A stretch of 64,000 nucleotides of DNA from Kushneria avicenniae. Lineage in GTDB: Bacteria; Pseudomonadota; Gammaproteobacteria; Pseudomonadales; Halomonadaceae. Positions 38,515-46,763 of this stretch are shown here, piece after piece (the stretch's first letter is position 1; the number at the start of each line of letters is the position of its first letter). The position numbers and the translations under genes are program-made. The DNA lies in assembly GCF_900112585.1 (NCBI RefSeq), contig NZ_FOLY01000003.1:186001-250000 (forward strand). Reading direction: 5' to 3'. Under the pieces are notes generated by a model that was not told the DNA's origin, did not search any database, and worked only from the letters and a program-made list of their open reading frames with translations.

Positions 38515-39049
38515 TCATGAGGCGGTACTCGACTTCTGGTTCGAGACCCTGACACCCGCGCAATGGTTTCGTCGCGATGACGCGCTGGACAGCACCATTG
38601 CCACACGGTTCGGGACGCTGCTCGAGGCCGCCCGAAGCGGCGAGCTGGCCCACTGGCGCAAAAGCGACCGGGGACGTCTGGCCGAGATCATCGTAATCGA
38701 TCAGTTTTCACGCAATGTCTATCGCGGTGATCCGCGCGCCTTCTCCCATGACCCGCAGGCGCTGGTACTGGCCCAGGAGGCCGTACGCCTGGGCTGTGAT
38801 CAACGCCTGTCGCTCACGCTGCGCCCTTTTCTCTACATGCCGTGGATGCACAGCGAATCCCTGGTCGTTCACCAGGAAGCCGTGCGGCTTTTTGACCAGC
38901 CGGGCCTTGAGCGCCATCTGGAGGTGGAGCATCGCCACCTGGCCATTCTTGAGCGCTTTGGCCGCTATCCACATCGCAATGACGCGCTTGGCCGCGTCAG
39001 TACCAACGAAGAGCGAATCTTTCTGACCACCCCCGGCTCGTCGTTCTAG
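38498..39049 (+). CDS. DUF924 family protein
   Basis: This 183-residue protein begins with the conserved DFWFETLTPAQWFRRDDALD and contains EIIVIDQFSRNVYRGDPRAF and FLYMPWMHSES, the marks of DUF924. The family has a TPR-like all-helical fold and no known activity. Its start lies 17 bases inside the previous gene, so the two are expressed together. It is followed by parS site 4 and the convergent pgeF gene. Confidence 0.9.
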   Translation: MTHSHDHEAVLDFWFETLTPAQWFRRDDALDSTIATRFGTLLEAARSGELAHWRKSDRGRLAEIIVIDQFSRNVYRGDPRAFSHDPQALVLAQEAVRLGCDQRLSLTLRPFLYMPWMHSESLVVHQEAVRLFDQPGLERHLEVEHRHLAILERFGRYPHRNDALGRVSTNEERIFLTTPGSSF

Positions 39050-39060
39050 TCGATACACGA

Positions 39061-39076
39061 TGTTTCACGTGAAACA
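39061..39076. promoter_or_regulatory. parS site 4
   Basis: This is a perfect 16-bp parS palindrome, with symmetry extended to 20 bp (39059-39078). It lies in the 47-base convergent gap between the DUF924 and pgeF stops. Confidence 0.88.
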
Positions 39077-39096
39077 TCAGGGTCAGGAGCAGAATA

Positions 39097-39825
39097 TCAG
39101 GGCAGAATCACCAGACCGGCGTGCTGATTGGGAAGCCTCGGGCGCCGGTCCGGATCAGGATGGGTCAGCGTATGGCGGCGATGGCTCTGAAACCGATAGG
39201 CCTCCGGGTCCGCACCATCCAGCGGCCCCCGACGGCCATCGAGCAGCGTGGTGATCGTGCACTGATCGATATGCTCGATCCCCCCTATGCCGGCCGCTTC
39301 AAGCTTGTGACAGGCGATGGCGCCGAGCGCCAGATGACGCGGTCGGGGCGACATGAGCGCCTCCGGCAAATCAAGCCGTTCCCTGAAGGTGTCGACCAGC
39401 GCTTCACTGACCTCGTAGGCCGGCGCTCCGGCGGCCGGGCCGACTACCGCGACCCACGCCGACAGATCGCCCCAGCGCTGCGCCGTAATGCGCGCCAGCA
39501 TCGCCTCAATGATGCCGTCCAGCAGCCCGCGCCAGCCGGCATGCAGCGCCCCTACATATCCACCGTCGCGATGGGCCAGCAGAATCGGCAGGCAGTCGGC
39601 TGTCACGACCGATACGGGAATGCCCGGCCGGTCAGTCAGAAATCCGTCGGCCTCCCCGCATGCCTGCCCCGGTGTCTCGATAGTGACGATACGTGTGCCA
39701 TGCACCTGCTTTTTTTGCGGCCGGGACGCCTCGAAATCGACAAGGGCCTGCGGCATCAGCCTCTGTCGGTGGCCGAAGCCATGCGTTATCGAGGAAATAT
39801 CGGACAGCAGAGAGGACTTGATCAT
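39097..39825 (-). CDS. pgeF: Laccase-domain protein YfiH/PgeF
   Basis: PgeF corrects peptidoglycan by removing L-Ser-containing precursors, and members can also show purine-nucleoside phosphorylase activity. The 242-residue protein has the zinc/copper site in QVHGTRIV, TADCLPILLAHRDG and HAGWRGLLDGI, and CHKLEAAGI further on. It has no signal peptide. In the gap upstream of its start, TACAAT on the minus strand may be a -10 box. In E. coli the gene follows rluD; here it stands alone. Confidence 0.92.
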   Translation of the reverse strand: MIKSSLLSDISSITHGFGHRQRLMPQALVDFEASRPQKKQVHGTRIVTIETPGQACGEADGFLTDRPGIPVSVVTADCLPILLAHRDGGYVGALHAGWRGLLDGIIEAMLARITAQRWGDLSAWVAVVGPAAGAPAYEVSEALVDTFRERLDLPEALMSPRPRHLALGAIACHKLEAAGIGGIEHIDQCTITTLLDGRRGPLDGADPEAYRFQSHRRHTLTHPDPDRRPRLPNQHAGLVILP

Positions 39826-40134
39826 GAGCGGGGCTCCGGTGACGCGCCTGCTTTTATTGTAGGTGTTTACTGTCTACAGGTGTTTCGCGCCGGCGCCGGC
39901 TTAAACCCGCCCAACAGACAAAAAAAAGCCTGCCAGGGGATGGCAGGCGACAAGAATATTTCTTGCAAGGGATCATTCAAGGGAACACTGACTTTGAGTC
40001 ACCCTGTGGCAAAGAGTTCCTGAACCCGGAAAAATTTTTTCGATATCGCTCATCGGATTTGATAGCGTGCTAACAAAACTGTTCTGTGCCAGACTTTCGA
40101 CCCTTCGCTGCCCGCATTTCCAAGGAGTACCACC
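39826..40134. other. Intergenic region with an orphan minus-strand terminator; possible sRNA
   Basis: This 309-base gap separates divergent pgeF and the old yellow enzyme gene. Most of it is more A+T-rich than the genes. It contains a good minus-strand terminator at 39920-39948 that does not belong to any recognised gene, so a short minus-strand RNA of roughly 100-150 bases starting near 40030-40090 is possible. I could not define its promoter. Confidence 0.4.
39920..39948 (-). terminator. Minus-strand rho-independent terminator without an assigned gene
   Basis: On the minus strand the 8-bp stem TGCCTGCC-type hairpin (39928-39935 with 39941-39948, 5-base loop) is followed by eight T. The direction is clear because the plus strand lacks a T-run. 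Confidence 0.8.
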
Positions 40135-41241
40135 ATGCCCTCCCCGCGTCTTTTCGAGCCGCTCAAACTTGGACAGCTTGAGCTTGCCAATCGCATCCTG
40201 ATCGCCCCGATGTGTCAGTACTCGGCTCATGAGGGCAACGCCACCGACTGGCATACCATTCATCTGGGGCATCTGGCGCTGTCGGGCGCCGGCCTGCTGA
40301 TTCTGGAAGCCACGGCCGTCTCACCGGAAGGCCGCATCAGCCCCGACGATCTCGGACTCTGGAACGATGACAACGAGCAGGCCCTGAAAGCTACGCTGGA
40401 GGCCGTTCGCGCCCACTCGACCATGCCGCTGGGCATTCAGCTCGGCCATGCCGGCCGCAAGGCCTCCACCCATGCGCCCTGGGACGGCGGCGCGCAGATC
40501 GCCCCGGATGACCCGCGCGGCTGGCAGGCCGTCGCCCCCTCGGCGATCGCCTGGGGCGAGGAGGAAAACGCTCCGCACGCACTGACCCTCGAAGAGATCA
40601 ACGATATTCGCGAGCAGTTCAAACGCGCCGCCGAGCGCTCGGCGCGGCTGGGCATCGAGGCAATCGAGCTGCATGCCGCTCACGGCTATCTGCTGCATCA
40701 GTTTCTCTCGCCGCTGTCCAATCAGCGCAGCGACGAGTACGGCGGCAGTCTGGAAAACCGCACGCGCCTGACGCTCGAGATTTTCGACGCCGTTCGCGAC
40801 GTCTTCCCGCAGGAGCGGCCAGTGGGCATTCGCATCTCGGCCACCGACTGGGCCGACGGCGGCTGGCGTGTCGAGGAGAGCCAGGCGCTGGCGCGTGAAC
40901 TCGACGCCCGCGGCTGCAGCTTCATTCACGTTTCAAGCGGCGGGCTGACTTCAGCCCAGCAGATTCCGGTGGGCCCGAGCTATCAGGTGCCGCTGGCACG
41001 TGCCATCGGTGAGGTGGTAGAGATGCCGACCATCGCGGTGGGGCTGATTACCGAGCCGGAACAGGCAGAGGCCATTGTGGCCACGGGGGACGCCGATGCA
41101 GTCGCACTGGCCAGAACCATGCTGTACAACCCGCGCTGGCCCTGGCATGCCGCCGCCGCACTAGGGGCGCAGGTGAGCGCGCCGAATCAGTATCTGCGCT
41201 CGCAGCCGCGTCAGTACAAGGATCTGTTTCTGGATCAGTAA
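40135..41241 (+). CDS. Old yellow enzyme family NADPH dehydrogenase (YqjM/XenA type)
   Basis: This 368-residue FMN enzyme reduces activated C=C bonds and some nitro or xenobiotic compounds with NADPH. It belongs to the YqjM/XenA class: the redox-tuning Cys is in APMCQYSA (about residue 25), the substrate-binding His pair in ELHAAHGYLLHQFLSP, and FMN contacts in GIQLGHAGRKAS. AAGGAG precedes ATG at 40135. It is monocistronic and convergent with the acyltransferase gene. The physiological substrate is not known. Confidence 0.93.
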   Translation: MPSPRLFEPLKLGQLELANRILIAPMCQYSAHEGNATDWHTIHLGHLALSGAGLLILEATAVSPEGRISPDDLGLWNDDNEQALKATLEAVRAHSTMPLGIQLGHAGRKASTHAPWDGGAQIAPDDPRGWQAVAPSAIAWGEEENAPHALTLEEINDIREQFKRAAERSARLGIEAIELHAAHGYLLHQFLSPLSNQRSDEYGGSLENRTRLTLEIFDAVRDVFPQERPVGIRISATDWADGGWRVEESQALARELDARGCSFIHVSSGGLTSAQQIPVGPSYQVPLARAIGEVVEMPTIAVGLITEPEQAEAIVATGDADAVALARTMLYNPRWPWHAAAALGAQVSAPNQYLRSQPRQYKDLFLDQ

Positions 41242-41251
41242 CATCGTCAGG

Positions 41252-41294
41252 GATAGCCGGATAGTCACTTCACGTCTTCTCGTATCCGGCTATC
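41252..41294. repeat. 12-bp perfect inverted repeat at the island edge
   Basis: GATAGCCGGATA (41252-41263) and its reverse complement (41283-41294) are separated by 19 bases. The repeat lies between the old yellow enzyme stop and the last codons of the acyltransferase gene. It could form a hairpin at the 3' end of both convergent transcripts, but it has no T-run. Confidence 0.6.
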
Positions 41295-42022
41295 TCTGCC
41301 ATTGCCATGTCACACGAGGCAAAATCAGCGCTGAAACGCTCGGCAATATATTCGTAGAGCTCGTACATCTCCGGGCAAAGCTGGCCGACAGCTTCTTTCC
41401 AGTCGCTGTAATAGATGGCTCTTTTACCGTTGAATTCTAGATACTGGCTGATTCTTGAAAATCGAAATCCTGAATACGACAGAAGTCTTGCCAGCGACGG
41501 CTCCATCATCGCAAAACCGTAGCGGCGGCCGGATATTTTTCCAAGTGCAAGCACCGATAAAAAAAGACCTGCCTTGAGAAGCGATGCCGTTCTGACAGAT
41601 TGAGGCGACTCCTGTGTCGACGCTCTGACACTTTTGGCTTTTCTGACATCGCCCAGTATCGCCACTCTGGATATCTCGCAGATATCTCTTCTTTGAAAGG
41701 AATCAGGATGATGCTCGCCGCTTTCAAAAAGAGAAGAGAACTTCAATTCGAGCGGCATTCTATAAAAGGGAGATTCCATGGTGTCGGAAGGCAGTACAAT
41801 CCTGGCACATCCGACGGCCTGGCCACTTGCCCGTTTTTCTATCAAACAGTGCAGCGCACTCCCGTCAAAAGGATCCTTTTCAATACCCTCACTGGTATTA
41901 ACCGGCTCAAAACCGAGTTCTTCACAGTAGACATCATGTCTTAATGAATACACTCTTTTTTTTTCTTCTTCGGTGATTGCAAAGATTATATTATAATCCC
42001 TGACAAACAGTTCCCTGCTCAT
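41270..42022 (-). CDS. LuxI-superfamily acyltransferase (PEP-CTERM/exosortase-associated type)
   Basis: This 250-residue protein has the GNAT-like fold of autoinducer synthases and of the 'PEP-CTERM/exosortase system-associated acyltransferase' family. The residues conserved in LuxI-type enzymes are all present: Arg28 and Tyr32 (SLRHDVYCEELGFE), Asp50 and Asp53 (EKDPFDGSALH), Arg74 (GCARIVLP), Glu116 and Arg119 (ICEISRVAIL). The family C-terminal pattern EPSLARLLSYSGFRF is also present. It likely uses an acyl-ACP or acyl-CoA; the product is unknown. It starts 6 bases after the EAL gene, with its ribosome site GAAGGA overlapping that gene's end. Base composition is more A+T-rich than the surroundings. 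No exosortase or LuxR gene is in the window. Confidence 0.8.
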   Translation of the reverse strand: MSRELFVRDYNIIFAITEEEKKRVYSLRHDVYCEELGFEPVNTSEGIEKDPFDGSALHCLIEKRASGQAVGCARIVLPSDTMESPFYRMPLELKFSSLFESGEHHPDSFQRRDICEISRVAILGDVRKAKSVRASTQESPQSVRTASLLKAGLFLSVLALGKISGRRYGFAMMEPSLARLLSYSGFRFSRISQYLEFNGKRAIYYSDWKEAVGQLCPEMYELYEYIAERFSADFASCDMAMAEIAGYEKT

Positions 42023-42028
42023 GCATTA

Positions 42029-44818
42029 TTATCCTTCAAAATTAAATGCCTCTTCGGGCCTGATGGGTAATCCCACATAATATCCCTGCGCGTAATCGAC
42101 ATTTAATCCCTTCAATGCCTCCAGTATCTGCGCATCACTAACAAACTCTGCAACGACCTTTTTGCCAAATCCCCTGGCAACATCCGCGATTGCCTTGACC
42201 ACAAGCCTGTTTTCGGACGACTTGAGCATTTCACTGACGAAGGAGCCATCTATCTTGATGTAGTCACTAGGCATCTGCCCCAGATAGTGAAAGCTGCTGA
42301 ATCCGACACCAAAATCATCCAGCGCAATCTTGCAACCAAGCGCCTGAACCCCCTTTAAAAGATTATTGGCCGCTGAAAAATCCGTTACCGCAGCCGTTTC
42401 TGTTACTTCAAGAATCAATCTTTCCGGATCAAGCTGTCGTACTTTCAGTGCCTGCTCGACAAAATCGCTGAAGTTTTCATCCTGCAGTGTGGTTCCGGAT
42501 ATATTGACGGCAAGCGTAATGGGTCGCTCCTGCAGCCTGACCAGAAGATCCAGACTTTCACACAGTACCCAGCGATCTACTTCAACAATAAGGCCGCTTC
42601 TTTCTGCTGCAGGTATGAACAGCCCCGGCATGGCAAGATTGCCGTTTTCATCCCGCATGCGCAGCAGCACTTCGTAGTGTTGAATGGTGCCATGTTCAAC
42701 ACATGCGATGGGTTGCACCGCCAGTTCAAACCGCTTTTCGCTCAGCGCTCGACGTATTTCGTCCATCCAGTACACACGCTCCTGAAGCTCATGACTCGTG
42801 TCATATTCATCAGGAATCAAGTACCATTTATTACTGTTCAAATCCTTTGCCTTGTACATGGCAAAATCGGCATTGGCCATCAGTTTGATATGGTCTGCAC
42901 CGTGGTCCGGGTAGAGCGCAATACCGATACTCGCCATGGCACGGTGGCGGCGGCCGTTTTCACAAAAAACAATATTTTCAAGCTTGCGTGATATTCTGGA
43001 GGCCATCTGACAGGCATCGGCCGCGGTAGCCTTCTCAAGCAGAATCGAAAACTCACCCCCTCCCTGGCGTGCCACAATGGCCTTTTCACCCAGTTCCTCG
43101 ATCAGCGCCTGCGCCACCAGTTTCAGCAGCTGATCGCCGGAATGGTGTCCCCCCAGCTCATTGACGTTCTTGAACTGATCCAGATCCAGATACAGCACTG
43201 CTCCGCTGTTGCTGCAATCATGCATGGCATCCTTTAACTGACTTTCAAAAAAGCGACGGTTATAAAGCTCTGTTAAAGGATCACGATTGGCAAGCCAGGC
43301 CAGTCTTTTTTCGGCCTGTTTACGGGCAGTAATATCAAGCCCTACAGAGATATGATCCTCGCCTTCAGAAGCAGGATCCAAGGGTGCATGAACCCAGGTC
43401 ACACTAATGTCTTCGCCGTTTCCCTTTTTTACAGTGCTTTCCTGCTGTCGGGTATTCCCTGACAACGTGATGGCAAGACGCATATCAAGGTTGAATATCT
43501 TTTCAAAAGAGCAACCGATCAGGTCCTGATCATTTCCCATGACCTCCTGAGCATGCCGGTTGACCAGCGTTATGTTGCCTTCCCTGTCATGCGTCAGGAT
43601 CAGGACATGTGCGTTATCAAGCAGACCACCGATAAAGTCTCTTTCCCTGGCCAGCTCCTTTAAACGTGCCGAGAGTTCCAGGTCGCGCATGGAAACCTTG
43701 TTTTCAAGCTGCTCGAGCTGGTCGGCAAGATCGAAGGCCGCATTATCGAGAACATCGATTTCGTCCTTCCATTTCTTGTTTTTTATTTGTGTTTTACGCC
43801 TGACACGATCAAAGCCGCCATGTGCCAGAGAAGGCAGTACGCTGGAGAGATGCCGAAGCCGGGCCATGGGTCGCCAGAGGATCATGAAAAGCAGTATCTC
43901 GGCGACCAGCCAGCCTGACACCGCAATAATAAAGGTATCTCTGGTATTCTCCACGATCTCGCTGACCTGGGAAGTAATATCCGAAATCAGGAGAAGATGG
44001 CTAACGCCTCCACTGCCCTGGAAGCTTTTCAGCGGCATGGCAAAAATTTCATAGTTGTGGCCATCATGCTTCAAGCGAGCCGAGCTTTGAGAGATCGATG
44101 CCAGAGAGTTGGATCGAACTGCTTCTCTGACTACCGGCAGCTCTTCCTTTTCATTGGTCAGGGCAATAATGGAAGACTGCCAGTCGGGCAGGTAGTGGGT
44201 ATGGTCTGCAAAAACCTCGCCCTGTATTAAAAGCGCGACGTCGCCTCCCGAACTCTTGTTGGTATACAAAATGACATCGATCAATGAGCTGGTGAGCACA
44301 ACGATGCCCACGCTTCTACCATCTTCAAGCACCGGCACGGCGACATATTGACGGCAGACATCGGTGCACATCAGCGTTTTGGCCGGCATTTCATCACGGA
44401 TAACGCTTCGCTCCCACTTGCGCATCAGCGCTACGGGGACATCCGACTGAAGATCGCCAAAGGTAGAGACATTTCTGCCTTTCATGTTCAAAACGGAAAG
44501 GCTTTCGATCCCTACTTCGATCTGGAGCGTCGGCCATTGAGAGCGCAGGGCCTGGTCAATAAAGGTGTAATTGCCATTTTCCAGGGCGCTCCCAAGACTG
44601 TTGGAAGACGCAACGATGCCGGCAATCTGTCGCAGATCGTCAAAGGAGCGCTCCAGCGACATGTTGATGTCTTCGATGCGACTTCTGTAGCTGGCACTCT
44701 GAGAGGTTCTGAACTGTTCCGAAAGATTCCGATAGCTGACCAGAGTAAAGGTACTTGCCAGCCCGACCATGACCAGGCTGGTCAATATGATGGCGCGCCA
44801 TTTCAGGCTGAAATTCAT
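42029..44818 (-). CDS. Membrane sensor with PAS, degenerate GGDEF and intact EAL domains (c-di-GMP phosphodiesterase)
   Basis: This 929-residue protein has a transmembrane helix (8-28), a periplasmic Cache-like sensor (about 30-290, with a CTDVC pair at 151-155), a second helix (296-316), a coiled coil (about 355-392), a PAS domain (395-500), GGDEF (502-668) and EAL (680-925). The GGDEF signature reads GGGEF (586-590), so the metal-binding acidic residue is lost and cyclase activity is unlikely. The EAL site keeps Glu716 (EVL), Asn772, Glu804, Asp834-Asp835, Lys855 and Glu891, so it should hydrolyse c-di-GMP. GGAG lies 6 bases before ATG at 44818. It is in an operon with an OM barrel and a LuxI-like acyltransferase. 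Confidence 0.9.
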   Translation of the reverse strand: MNFSLKWRAIILTSLVMVGLASTFTLVSYRNLSEQFRTSQSASYRSRIEDINMSLERSFDDLRQIAGIVASSNSLGSALENGNYTFIDQALRSQWPTLQIEVGIESLSVLNMKGRNVSTFGDLQSDVPVALMRKWERSVIRDEMPAKTLMCTDVCRQYVAVPVLEDGRSVGIVVLTSSLIDVILYTNKSSGGDVALLIQGEVFADHTHYLPDWQSSIIALTNEKEELPVVREAVRSNSLASISQSSARLKHDGHNYEIFAMPLKSFQGSGGVSHLLLISDITSQVSEIVENTRDTFIIAVSGWLVAEILLFMILWRPMARLRHLSSVLPSLAHGGFDRVRRKTQIKNKKWKDEIDVLDNAAFDLADQLEQLENKVSMRDLELSARLKELARERDFIGGLLDNAHVLILTHDREGNITLVNRHAQEVMGNDQDLIGCSFEKIFNLDMRLAITLSGNTRQQESTVKKGNGEDISVTWVHAPLDPASEGEDHISVGLDITARKQAEKRLAWLANRDPLTELYNRRFFESQLKDAMHDCSNSGAVLYLDLDQFKNVNELGGHHSGDQLLKLVAQALIEELGEKAIVARQGGGEFSILLEKATAADACQMASRISRKLENIVFCENGRRHRAMASIGIALYPDHGADHIKLMANADFAMYKAKDLNSNKWYLIPDEYDTSHELQERVYWMDEIRRALSEKRFELAVQPIACVEHGTIQHYEVLLRMRDENGNLAMPGLFIPAAERSGLIVEVDRWVLCESLDLLVRLQERPITLAVNISGTTLQDENFSDFVEQALKVRQLDPERLILEVTETAAVTDFSAANNLLKGVQALGCKIALDDFGVGFSSFHYLGQMPSDYIKIDGSFVSEMLKSSENRLVVKAIADVARGFGKKVVAEFVSDAQILEALKGLNVDYAQGYYVGLPIRPEEAFNFEG

Positions 44819-44872
44819 GTCGCTCTCCTGGAATGCCCATGGCAGGCCATGCATCCAAACGAATAACGTTTT

Positions 44873-46069
44873 TTAAAAACGCCATGACGCCTGGAACAGT
44901 AACATTCCCCAGTACTGGTCTGATGTGTCCTGGTCCTTGGGTAACCAGCCTGTACCGTTGACATGATGATACTCTGTCGACAGCAACAGGTTGGACGTGG
45001 CATTCCACTGAAGACCCAGCGTCCAGTCTCTGGCGAACTGCGAATGGGCAGCGCCCCTGCCATCAGCCTCGAACTGCCTTCCCTTTGGGTCGGCACGATC
45101 GTTGACCAGCGAGTCGTATCTCAATAGCCACTGCCAGTCCTCGAGGAAACGGTGTGTGTACTGGATATACCAGCTTTCTCCCGTAATATGGTCATCATGA
45201 TCACCACCGGTAAAGGACTGACGCCTGAGCGCATACTCTCCGGTAAGACTCCAGTAGCCATGGTTGTATTGAAGCGACATGATGATCGGTCGGAAGGAAT
45301 ACCTGTCCGGCGCAGCACGTGGCCCATCAATATCAATATTGGCCTCGGCAACCGTCAGGGCAGCAATGATATTGCCCGAGTCATGCTCGTAGCCGATCTG
45401 GCCAATGGAAGATAATGCGCCATCAATGGAGGCCGGAACTCTTGAATCCCAGATGGTATTTTTGACGTTATTGTCGGTATTGGCTTTGCCCAGACCGGCC
45501 TGAAAGTAAAGCATGCCGGAAGACAGATGCTCCTCACCGTAAACGGAGACGCCTTCTGACGACAGCGCCGGCGCTCGGGTACGATCAAAATAGATCGACT
45601 GCGGCAAAAGAATACCGGGTCTCGTGAACGCCACGTCACGAGTCTGGTTATAAATGCCAAAGGGCTGCTTTATCTTGCCAACCTGCACGCCCAGCACACG
45701 ACTATTGTCAGTGACGAACTGATAATCCAGCAGGCCATAGTCCAGCTTTGGTTCATAATCGCTGTTGTCATCGCCAGCCCGGCGACTCAACACCTGAGCC
45801 GACACCAGCAGATCCTTGGTCGGGCGCATGGATATATTGGCGCCGATCTCGGTATATTGCAGACTGCCACCGCTCTGGCTGCTCGGCCCGAAAAAATCAT
45901 TATGACGGCTCATGATCAGGGCCTGACTCATGAAACCGTGCACCTGTACCGTGTCGAGCACATCGGCCTGGGCAGAGGAGGCACCACCTGCGGTCATGGC
46001 AACGGTCAGCGCCGTGATACACCGACACCGGAGGCGATTACTCCACCGCAAGAACGCTGACGCTATCAT
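44873..46069 (-). CDS. Outer-membrane beta-barrel (porin-like) protein
   Basis: This 398-residue protein has a signal peptide (about 1-35, ending AQA), alternating amphipathic strands and a C-terminal aromatic residue (ASWRF), the usual marks of an outer-membrane barrel. Repeated segments such as VGKIKQPFGIYNQTRDV and LQYNHGYWSLTGEYALRR resemble phosphate- or benzoate-type porins. ATG at 46069 has GGAG 6 bases upstream. It overlaps the upstream binding-protein gene by 32 bases, so translation is coupled. The solute it passes is unknown, and a sensing role with the EAL protein is inferred from the operon. Confidence 0.8.
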   Translation of the reverse strand: MIASAFLRWSNRLRCRCITALTVAMTAGGASSAQADVLDTVQVHGFMSQALIMSRHNDFFGPSSQSGGSLQYTEIGANISMRPTKDLLVSAQVLSRRAGDDNSDYEPKLDYGLLDYQFVTDNSRVLGVQVGKIKQPFGIYNQTRDVAFTRPGILLPQSIYFDRTRAPALSSEGVSVYGEEHLSSGMLYFQAGLGKANTDNNVKNTIWDSRVPASIDGALSSIGQIGYEHDSGNIIAALTVAEANIDIDGPRAAPDRYSFRPIIMSLQYNHGYWSLTGEYALRRQSFTGGDHDDHITGESWYIQYTHRFLEDWQWLLRYDSLVNDRADPKGRQFEADGRGAAHSQFARDWTLGLQWNATSNLLLSTEYHHVNGTGWLPKDQDTSDQYWGMLLFQASWRF

Positions 46070-46472
46070 CCACGGCTCCTTTTTCCAGATAGCCCAGCCC
46101 GCCCGGCGTACTGGCCACACGCTGTCTCATTTCTTCAACCGACCCGACTTCATTGGGCGCCTGCCCCGTACCGGAAAATACCAGCCGGTCCCAGGAAAGA
46201 CGCAATTGATGGGGATACACACCAAGAATTTCCTTGGTAAAGCGCTCGTGTAGAGGATGCTTGTCCGGCAGTACAAAGACATGCGCCGCCTCGCCACCGG
46301 GCAGCGTTCGCTGACGCATGGCAAAGATGGCGCGTACGGTTTCCCGAGTCATGTCGCCGATGGGGGCCGACGGATTGGCGATCAGCACCACGGACTCCTG
46401 GGCATACGCCACCCTGCCGCACCACAGCAGCAACACGACCATCGATACAAGTATCATCATGCCTTTCGGCAT
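46038..46472 (-). CDS. Small periplasmic substrate-binding-protein-like protein (PstS-like)
   Basis: This 144-residue protein has a signal peptide (about 1-24, cleavage after AYA) and one lobe resembling phosphate-type periplasmic binding proteins, with IANPSAPIGDMTRETVRAIF, LPDKHPLHERF and a C-terminal TPGGLGYLEKGA that imitates the anion-binding loop. Full-length PstS proteins are about 300 residues, so this is a single-lobe form. It is the first gene of the four-gene operon with the barrel, the EAL protein and the acyltransferase, and may present a ligand to them. The start at 46472 is likely; Met codons at 46460 and 46457 are alternatives. Confidence 0.78.
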   Translation of the reverse strand: MPKGMMILVSMVVLLLWCGRVAYAQESVVLIANPSAPIGDMTRETVRAIFAMRQRTLPGGEAAHVFVLPDKHPLHERFTKEILGVYPHQLRLSWDRLVFSGTGQAPNEVGSVEEMRQRVASTPGGLGYLEKGAVDDSVSVLAVE

Positions 46473-46763
46473 TCTTCAGGCTCCCTGCCCCTGCCAGAAA
46501 AAAGCCGCTTCCAGCTACCTCCGGCAGCATGAGTCGGCGCGTCCTATCAGCGGTGGTCTGATATGAGGCGGCCATCATGCCTGCACAGTCCTGATATCAA
46601 AGGCTTGAGAAGCAGCGTTTCATCCGTGCATATCGTCATCAACCAGGTTTTTGACAGACTTTCGAACCACTAAAGACAGAAAAACGCCTGTCATGTCACG
46701 CTGTATTGATGCCTTTTCGTTATTATTTTACAAGATCATAACGCTTATATTAGGAGGATATAT

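Noticed and set aside
43020-43100. Active diguanylate cyclase call for the GGDEF domain
   Set aside because: The signature is GGGEF, which lacks the required acidic residue at the third position.
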